Shown: one piece after another, positions 60,001 through 64,000 of the stretch
How positions within the stretch are numbered: the stretch's first letter is position 1
Layout of the letters: every line of letters starts with the position of its first letter
Assembly: GCA_000170815.1 (NCBI GenBank)
Contig: ABCO01000007.1
Coordinates: 62,001-126,000 of the forward strand
Source: an unidentified eubacterium SCB49
GTDB lineage: Bacteria; Bacteroidota; Bacteroidia; Flavobacteriales; Flavobacteriaceae
Reading direction: 5' to 3'
Length of the DNA stretch: 64,000 nucleotides
Position numbers and translations under genes: made by a program
The notes under the pieces: model-generated
Told to the model about the DNA's origin: nothing
Seen by the model: the letters and a program-made list of their open reading frames with translations, nothing else
The model's database searches: none

Positions 60001-60086
60001 ACGAGAAAACACAACAAATTTTAGATGGTAGAACTCCTAATAAGGTAATTGTTGTACCAGGAAGGATTGTGAATATCGTAGGTTAA
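57060..60086 (+). CDS. leuS: Leucine--tRNA ligase
   Basis: A 1008-residue class I leucyl-tRNA synthetase. The HIGH-type motif is PYPSGAGLHVGHPLGY, the editing domain has TTRPDTIFGVSFMTLAPEH and GTGAVMAVPCGDQRDWDFA, the KMSKS loop is EKMSKSKYNVVNP, and the anticodon-binding helices follow. It is longer than the usual Bacteroidota enzyme of about 930-950 residues. The excess sits around residues 655-735, between GMILGNSAFVYR and VSLVDTHDNLDIEAF, which is a likely insertion before KMSKS. All catalytic motifs are intact, so it should be active. Confidence 0.95.
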   Translation: MSKYHFNDIEKKWQSYWEENQTFRAENKSDKPKYYVLDMFPYPSGAGLHVGHPLGYIASDIYARYKRHQGFNVLHPQGYDSFGLPAEQYAIQTGQHPADTTRVNIEGGVDKQGNEITGYRKQLDKIGFSFDWSREVRTSNPDYYKWTQWIFIQLFESWFNTKTNKAEAIKTLIAHFETSGNATVEAICDENVEIFTAEDWNRFSEVQKQEILLQYRLTYLAETEVNWCPVLGTVLANDEIVNGVSERGGHTVVRKKMTQWSMRISAYAERLLQGLENVDWSESIKETQRNWIGKSVGATVTFNVQDSASKIPVFTTRPDTIFGVSFMTLAPEHELVAQITTAEQKAEVEAYIEATSKRSERERMADVKNISGVFTGAYAEHPFSKEPIPIWIGDYVLAGYGTGAVMAVPCGDQRDWDFATKFGINIPNVFESVDISEAAHTEKEGTVIANSDFLNGLKYKKALKLAIYELEKLGAGEGKTNYRLRDAVFSRQRYWGEPFPVYYIDGMPQMIAKEHLPILLPEVEKYLPTEEGEPPLGRADVWAWDTKTNAVVSNDLIDHKTVHPLELNTMPGWAGSSWYFFRYMDAQNENVFASEEALDYWKDVDLYIGGSEHGTGHLLYSRFWVKFMKDRGFVNVEEPFKKMINQGMILGNSAFVYRLFGCNPLIGKKIIEGQEKVATRSFFSSNILVSRSIADNIENGRLEENVFSELLGLINSKVRKEEGHEEYSNLKVVPNHTDVSLVDTHDNLDIEAFKNWREEFQDAEFVTEEDGTFKVSREVEKMSKSKYNVVNPDEICEQYGADTLRMYEMFLGPLDQAKPWNTAGLSGVHSFLKKFWRLYHSGADESFEVSDEKGTKDAFKTLHKTIKKVQEDIENFSFNTSVSTFMIAVNELTAQKCNSREILEPLAVLISPYAPHISEELWNKLGNTTSVATAPFPVFEASHLVESSKEYPISFNGKMKFTMELSLDLSKEEIEAAVMANEKTQQILDGRTPNKVIVVPGRIVNIVG

Positions 60087-60116
60087 GTGCCTAACATCGA
60101 AAAATAGTAAGAGTAT

Positions 60117-60148
60117 AAAAAGCGTGCAGCAAAAACTGCACGCTTTTT
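60117..60148 (+). terminator. Terminator after leuS
   Basis: AGCGTGCAG pairs with CTGCACGCT and is followed by T5. Confidence 0.9.
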
Positions 60149-60240
60149 GCTATCTTTATTTTTAATAATATTACGCTTGGTTAAATAAGCGTATTTTTTT
60201 AAAGTTTAATTAATAAATAGCTGTTTTAGCAGACAACATT

Positions 60241-60930
60241 ATGATAGGATATTATATACTAGCTGGGGTTATTTTTTTAGTAAGTACTTATGTGAGTAAT
60301 AAGCTAAAAAGTAAATTTAAACACTATTCTCAAGTTTCATTACGCAATGGAATGAGTGGTAAAGAAATAGCAGAAAAAATGTTAGCCGATAACGGTATAA
60401 CAGATGTTAAGGTGTTATCAGTTAAAGGGCAATTAACAGATCATTATAACCCTGCAAACAAAACAGTTAATTTAAGTGAAGTGGTTTATAATGAAAGAAA
60501 CGCTGCTGCTGCGGCTGTTTCTGCTCATGAGTGTGGTCACGCAATACAGCATGCTACGGCATATAGTTGGTTAAAGTTGCGTTCGGCTATTGTTCCTGCG
60601 GTAGGGATATCAGGGAAGTTTTCAAATATTGTAATTATGGCAGGTCTTGCTTTATCTGCAGCTGGTACAGCTTTTGGCTCAACGGTGTTTTTGGTAGGTA
60701 TTGTTTTGTTTGCGATAACAACTGCTTTTACTATGATTACTTTGCCAGTAGAATATGATGCGAGTAACCGTGCATTAGCTTGGTTAGAAAGTGCAAATAT
60801 GGTGACAAAAGAAGAGCATGCGGGTGCAAAAGATGCTTTAAAATGGGCGGCAAGAACATATCTTGTAGCTGCTTTAGGGTCTCTTGCTACATTACTTTAT
60901 TTTATAAGTATTTTTATTAATAGAAGATAG
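60241..60930 (+). CDS. Membrane zinc metallopeptidase (YugP family)
   Basis: A 229-residue integral-membrane protein. One N-terminal helix is followed by a soluble region with GMSGKEIAEKMLADNGITDVKV and LTDHYNPANKTVNLSEVVYNERNAAAAAVSAHECGHAIQHA. HECGH is the HExxH-type zinc site. Three further helices follow, with the LPVEYDASNRALAWLE segment. The family (YugP/Peptidase_membrane_Zn) is widespread and poorly understood. It stands alone between two terminators. Confidence 0.9.
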   Translation: MIGYYILAGVIFLVSTYVSNKLKSKFKHYSQVSLRNGMSGKEIAEKMLADNGITDVKVLSVKGQLTDHYNPANKTVNLSEVVYNERNAAAAAVSAHECGHAIQHATAYSWLKLRSAIVPAVGISGKFSNIVIMAGLALSAAGTAFGSTVFLVGIVLFAITTAFTMITLPVEYDASNRALAWLESANMVTKEEHAGAKDALKWAARTYLVAALGSLATLLYFISIFINRR

Positions 60931-60960
60931 TGAGTTCATAAAACATAAAGAAGAAGTATA

Positions 60961-60998
60961 AAAAAGCCACATTTCAAAATAATGAAATGTGGCTTTTT
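60961..60998. terminator. Bidirectional terminator
   Basis: AAAAAGCCACATTTCA pairs with TGAAATGTGGCTTTTT; it serves the convergent genes at 60241 and 61014. Confidence 0.9.
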
Positions 60999-61013
60999 AT
61001 TTTTTATAGAACA

Positions 61014-62384
61014 CTAGCCTACAACGCTATCAGGGTTATACCCTAAATAAGGCACTTCTTTTTCAGTAAAGTTGATGCCGTATTCTTCTAGTTCTTTTAA
61101 AATTGGTTCGTAAACTTCTTTGTTAATAGGAAGTTGAACACCAGGTGTTGTAATCTCTTTGTTTAAAATCTTAATGGCTGCTATAGCAACGGGAAGTCCA
61201 ACAGTCTTTGCCATAGAAGTGTAAGTTTGATCGTCACCTATGCAAATCATATTACTGTCTATTTGGTGTTTTTTGCCATCAAGCTCGTAACCAAATTTAT
61301 GATACATTACAATCATATCTTTGTCATCTTCTGCTAATGTCCAGCTGTCCATTAATATTTTTTGAAGACATTGCGCAGGCGTTGCCTCTTTAATACCTAT
61401 TACTTTTTTATTGCTTAGTATGTCAAGATCTACGATTTTTTCCCACATTAAATCATCTTGATCTATTTTCAAGTTGTGTCTTAGTTTTAGTTCTACACTG
61501 TCGGTAGGTGAGTAGGGTAAAAAACTGTTTACAAAATCTCGATAAGTGAGTGTTTCACTATCAGGAAGTTTATATGTGTCGTCTGTCATACCTAACTGTA
61601 CAAACATGTTCCAAGCTTTACTAAAACCTACACGACGAATGGTTCCTCGATAGAGTGTAAGTATGTCTTTTAGGCCGTAAATAGATTGGTATTTTAGGGA
61701 GTTTCTATTTGCGTAAACTTCAAATTTGCCATAACCTTCAACTTCAATAAACTCTGTTCTTCTAAAGAGTCTATTATAAGGTATGTATTTGAATTTTCCC
61801 TCTTGAATAAACTCAGCGGCACCGCCTTGTCCTGCAAGTACTACATTGCGTGGATTCCAGGTAAATTTATAATTCCAAAGATTGTTGTCGCTTTCTGGGG
61901 CAACAAGACCTCCTGTAAAGCTTTCAAATAAAAGCATCTTACCACCTTGGTCTTTTATGCGGTCTATAATTTGCATTGCGCTCATGTGGTCAATGCCTGG
62001 GTCAAGACCTATTTCGTTCATAAATACAAGACCTTTTGCTTTTGCCATAGGGTCAAGTAATTGCATCTCGTTACTAATGTATGATGCTGTGACTAAGTGT
62101 TTGTTAAATTCTATACAGTCTTTTGCGACTTCTATATGGAAGCGTGCAGGTAGCATAGATATTACAAGATCTGAGTTTTGTACAGCTTCTCTACGTTGTG
62201 GTTCATTAAACACATCTAACAGAATACCACGTGCGTTGGAGTGGCCATCTGTAAATTTTTGAGCATTCTGTATATTAAGGTCTCCTATGGTAATGAATAG
62301 CTTTTCCTTTTTACTTTTATCGAGTAAATACTTGATTAAGCTAGTGGCAGAACGTCCAGCACCTATTATTAAAATGTTTCTCAT
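61014..62384 (-). CDS. Saccharopine dehydrogenase-like family protein
   Basis: A 456-residue protein. An N-terminal Rossmann fold (ILIIGAGRSATSLIKYLLDKSK, about 3-25) is followed by SDLVISMLPARFHIEVAKDCIEFNKHLVTASY and GLVFMNEIGLDPGIDHMSAM, both typical of saccharopine reductase/dehydrogenase homologues (LYS9-like). It may take part in lysine catabolism, but several Bacteroidota homologues have unknown substrates. The ATG at 62384 is preferred because the extra upstream residues lack conservation and the Rossmann strand begins there. It is divergent from the DUF423 gene. Confidence 0.88.
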   Translation of the reverse strand: MRNILIIGAGRSATSLIKYLLDKSKKEKLFITIGDLNIQNAQKFTDGHSNARGILLDVFNEPQRREAVQNSDLVISMLPARFHIEVAKDCIEFNKHLVTASYISNEMQLLDPMAKAKGLVFMNEIGLDPGIDHMSAMQIIDRIKDQGGKMLLFESFTGGLVAPESDNNLWNYKFTWNPRNVVLAGQGGAAEFIQEGKFKYIPYNRLFRRTEFIEVEGYGKFEVYANRNSLKYQSIYGLKDILTLYRGTIRRVGFSKAWNMFVQLGMTDDTYKLPDSETLTYRDFVNSFLPYSPTDSVELKLRHNLKIDQDDLMWEKIVDLDILSNKKVIGIKEATPAQCLQKILMDSWTLAEDDKDMIVMYHKFGYELDGKKHQIDSNMICIGDDQTYTSMAKTVGLPVAIAAIKILNKEITTPGVQLPINKEVYEPILKELEEYGINFTEKEVPYLGYNPDSVVG

Positions 62385-62399
62385 TTTATGGATTTTGGT

Positions 62400-62407
62400 T
62401 ACCTTTG
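62400..62407 (+). promoter_or_regulatory. Possible -7 box TACCTTTG for the DUF423 gene
   Basis: Fits TAnnTTTG, 54 bases before the ATG at 62462; weaker evidence because of the distance. Confidence 0.4.
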
Positions 62408-62461
62408 ATAAGGTAAAATTTGTCATACGAAAGTACTAAAATCAATACGTAGATCTTAATA

Positions 62462-62854
62462 ATGAATAAAAAAATAGTCGGAACAGCAGCCATACTAGTG
62501 GCAATAACTATTGCAATAGGGGCTTTTGGTGCACACGGACTTAAAAAACTTGTCGATGCATCATCATTAACAAGTTTTGAAACAGGCGTGCGATATCAAA
62601 TGTATCATGCACTCGCTTTATTTGTAATAGGGCTCGCAGCTACTATTTCTGAAAAGTTAAAAAAACGTGTCTTTTGGTTATTCCTCTTTGGGATTCTCCT
62701 TTTTTCTGGTTCTATCTATTTGTTGTCATTACAAGCGGTTTTACCGTTTGCTGTTAAGCGTATCGCTTTTTTAACTCCTATAGGTGGTTTTCTTTTTATA
62801 ATAGGATGGGTTTGGTTGGCAATTGGTCTTTTTAGAAGTGATTCATCTTTATGA
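62462..62854 (+). CDS. DUF423 family membrane protein
   Basis: A 130-residue protein with four membrane helices. The family motif GAFGAHGLKKLVDASSLTSFETGVRYQMYHALALF is clear, as is TPIGGFLFIIGWVWLAIGLF at the end. DUF423 (YwdK-type) proteins are uncharacterised inner-membrane proteins. The 241-base gap after it (62855-63095) holds the pckA promoter and no other supported feature. Confidence 0.92.
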   Translation: MNKKIVGTAAILVAITIAIGAFGAHGLKKLVDASSLTSFETGVRYQMYHALALFVIGLAATISEKLKKRVFWLFLFGILLFSGSIYLLSLQAVLPFAVKRIAFLTPIGGFLFIIGWVWLAIGLFRSDSSL

Positions 62855-63062
62855 TTTTAATCTAGTTTCTTTATAAATAAGGAGTAGCGATATTATTGAT
62901 ATTGTTTTTTATTACTCTTATTTTTAGAAATACTCAATACAGTCTATGTTTTGCGGCTAGATATTATTATTTTCTTAATTTAACGCTATTTATTTTTTCT
63001 TTTGTTAACAAACTTTAATGATAATTAAGATGATATAAAGGGGGTGTGTATTGCTATTTTGT

Positions 63063-63070
63063 TATTTTTG
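63063..63070 (+). promoter_or_regulatory. -7 box TATTTTTG for pckA
   Basis: Fits TAnnTTTG, 25 bases before the pckA ATG at 63096. Confidence 0.65.
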
Positions 63071-63095
63071 TAGTACAACAATAATAAAATGTGTG

Positions 63096-64000
63096 ATGGC
63101 TCAAAACCAAACTACTAAAACGATTTCGGTTGATAACTACGGTATAAAAAATGCCAAGGTCAACTACCAGCTTTCTTCGGAAGCACTTCACAACGAAACA
63201 CTCAAACTCAATCAAGGAATAGAAGCGAACAACGGCGCACTTGCAGTAAATACAGGTGAGTTCACAGGTCGTTCGCCTATGGATCGCTTTATCGTAAAAG
63301 ATGATGTGACTAAAGATGAGGTTTGGTGGGGAGATATAAATATCCCTTTTTCTTCAGAGAAATTTGATGCTTTATATGATAAAGTGACAGACTATCTTTC
63401 TGAAAAGGAGATCTATGTAAGAGACAGTTATGCATGTGCAGATGTTGATTACAGACTAAATATCAGAGTTGTAAATGAACATCCTTGGACAAACATGTTT
63501 GCTCATAATATGTTTTTACGTCCAACGGAAACAGAGCTTGAAGGTTTTGACCCAGAGTGGATAATTGTAAATGCGCCAGGTTTTATGGCAGATCCAGCAT
63601 TAGATGGAACACGTCAACATAACTTTGCGATTTTAAACTTTTCTAGAAAAATTGCTTTAATTGGTGGAACTGGTTATACAGGAGAAATCAAAAAAGGAAT
63701 TTTCTCTGCGCTTAACTTTATTTTGCCTGTACAGAAGAATACGTTGCCTATGCACTGTTCTGCAAATGTGGGTGATAACGGTGAGACAGCTATCTTCTTT
63801 GGTCTTTCGGGTACTGGAAAAACAACGCTTTCAGCAGATCCTAAACGTAAGTTGATAGGTGATGATGAGCACGGATGGACAGCAGATAATAAAGTCTTCA
63901 ATTTTGAGGGCGGATGTTATGCAAAAGTGATTAACCTTTCTGCGGAAAATGAACCAGATATTTATAATGCTATTAAGCCAGGAGCAATTCTTGAAAATGT
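63096..64000 (+). CDS. pckA: Phosphoenolpyruvate carboxykinase (ATP), 3' partial
   Basis: The frame opens with MAQNQTTKTISVDNYGIKNA and is still open at the window end after 301 codons. TGEFTGRSPMDRFIVKDD, IRVVNEHPWTNMFAHNMFLRP and GLSGTGKTTLSADPKRKLIGDDEHGW (kinase-1a P-loop and kinase-2 Asp) identify the ATP-dependent enzyme, which makes phosphoenolpyruvate from oxaloacetate at the start of gluconeogenesis. The ATG seven bases earlier (63089) is in another frame. Gene truncation is due to the window edge only. Confidence 0.95.
   Translation, partial: MAQNQTTKTISVDNYGIKNAKVNYQLSSEALHNETLKLNQGIEANNGALAVNTGEFTGRSPMDRFIVKDDVTKDEVWWGDINIPFSSEKFDALYDKVTDYLSEKEIYVRDSYACADVDYRLNIRVVNEHPWTNMFAHNMFLRPTETELEGFDPEWIIVNAPGFMADPALDGTRQHNFAILNFSRKIALIGGTGYTGEIKKGIFSALNFILPVQKNTLPMHCSANVGDNGETAIFFGLSGTGKTTLSADPKRKLIGDDEHGWTADNKVFNFEGGCYAKVINLSAENEPDIYNAIKPGAILEN

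Noticed and set aside
1..64000. CRISPR arrays, tRNA or rRNA genes, insertion-sequence transposases, prophage genes
   Set aside because: No regularly spaced repeats, cloverleaf candidates or transposase motifs were recognised in the intergenic regions.

Overview
The window is a contiguous piece of a chromosome from a bacterium of the phylum Bacteroidota, most likely a marine or otherwise environmental member of the Flavobacteriaceae. The evidence is low GC, many promoters with the Bacteroidota -7 box TAnnTTTG, a type IX secretion (T9SS) C-terminal domain on a secreted deiminase, and lineage-typical proteins (DUF3098, DUF3127, DUF5522, a fused E1 alpha/beta dehydrogenase, a 10-stranded-porin type protein, a 463-residue arginine decarboxylase). 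No rRNA, tRNA, CRISPR, prophage or classical transposase was found. The genus cannot be fixed from sequence alone.

Layout. 1-7.4 kb: the end of a phenylacetate (paa) catabolic operon: PaaZ C-terminus, MarC, an enoyl-CoA hydratase, PaaY, then E2 and E1 of a branched-chain-type 2-oxoacid dehydrogenase. Two tiny accessory genes interrupt it. One is a four-helix-bundle protein flanked by purine-rich inverted repeats. The other is a GIY-YIG nuclease flanked by inverted copies of a 20-bp palindrome. 7.4-15.5 kb: three related secreted proteins sharing the N-terminal module (VGINTT...DKGI.IPR.NI), one ending in an S74 auto-processing domain, around hutU, DUF4136 and DUF5522 genes. Two of the three form a tandem duplication that left a 69-bp scar of a neighbouring gene. 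15.6-35.8 kb: mostly housekeeping and envelope genes (ACC-deaminase-like enzyme, glucosaminidase with LysM, hemL, a two-heme cytochrome lipoprotein, a DUF2157/GDYXXLXY membrane operon, lysS, a 52-residue Pmp3 protein, lipB, rnhB, a porin, and a pseudouridine-synthase homologue that has lost its catalytic aspartate).

36-42.4 kb: a polyamine operon (speA, speB, a deoxyhypusine-synthase-like gene, then a GNAT/carbon-nitrogen hydrolase gene broken by a one-base frameshift) behind a long structured leader, followed by a Xre/RES toxin-antitoxin pair with two palindromic operators at its promoter. 42.4-52.2 kb: a GT-C glycosyltransferase, aldehyde dehydrogenase plus DUF779 divergent from an AraC regulator, an orphan histidine kinase, a flavin reductase, DUF3127, aat, and a T9SS-secreted peptidylarginine/agmatine deiminase-family enzyme. 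52.3-64 kb: tag, a thioredoxin-like gene, the ftsX-DUF3098-uppP-(hypothetical)-truB operon, leuS with an apparent internal insertion, a membrane zinc peptidase, a saccharopine-dehydrogenase-like gene, DUF423 and the start of pckA.

The main non-textbook signals are: (i) very small gene-plus-inverted-repeat cassettes lodged between cotranscribed catabolic genes with ATGA start/stop overlaps; (ii) a dispersed palindrome family (core ..CTTCGAC..CTCAGG..) in intergenic regions and apparently inside reading frames; (iii) modular duplication of surface proteins; (iv) several apparently leaderless promoters; and (v) a structured, GC-richer leader before speA. Family names were assigned from recognised motifs without database searches.
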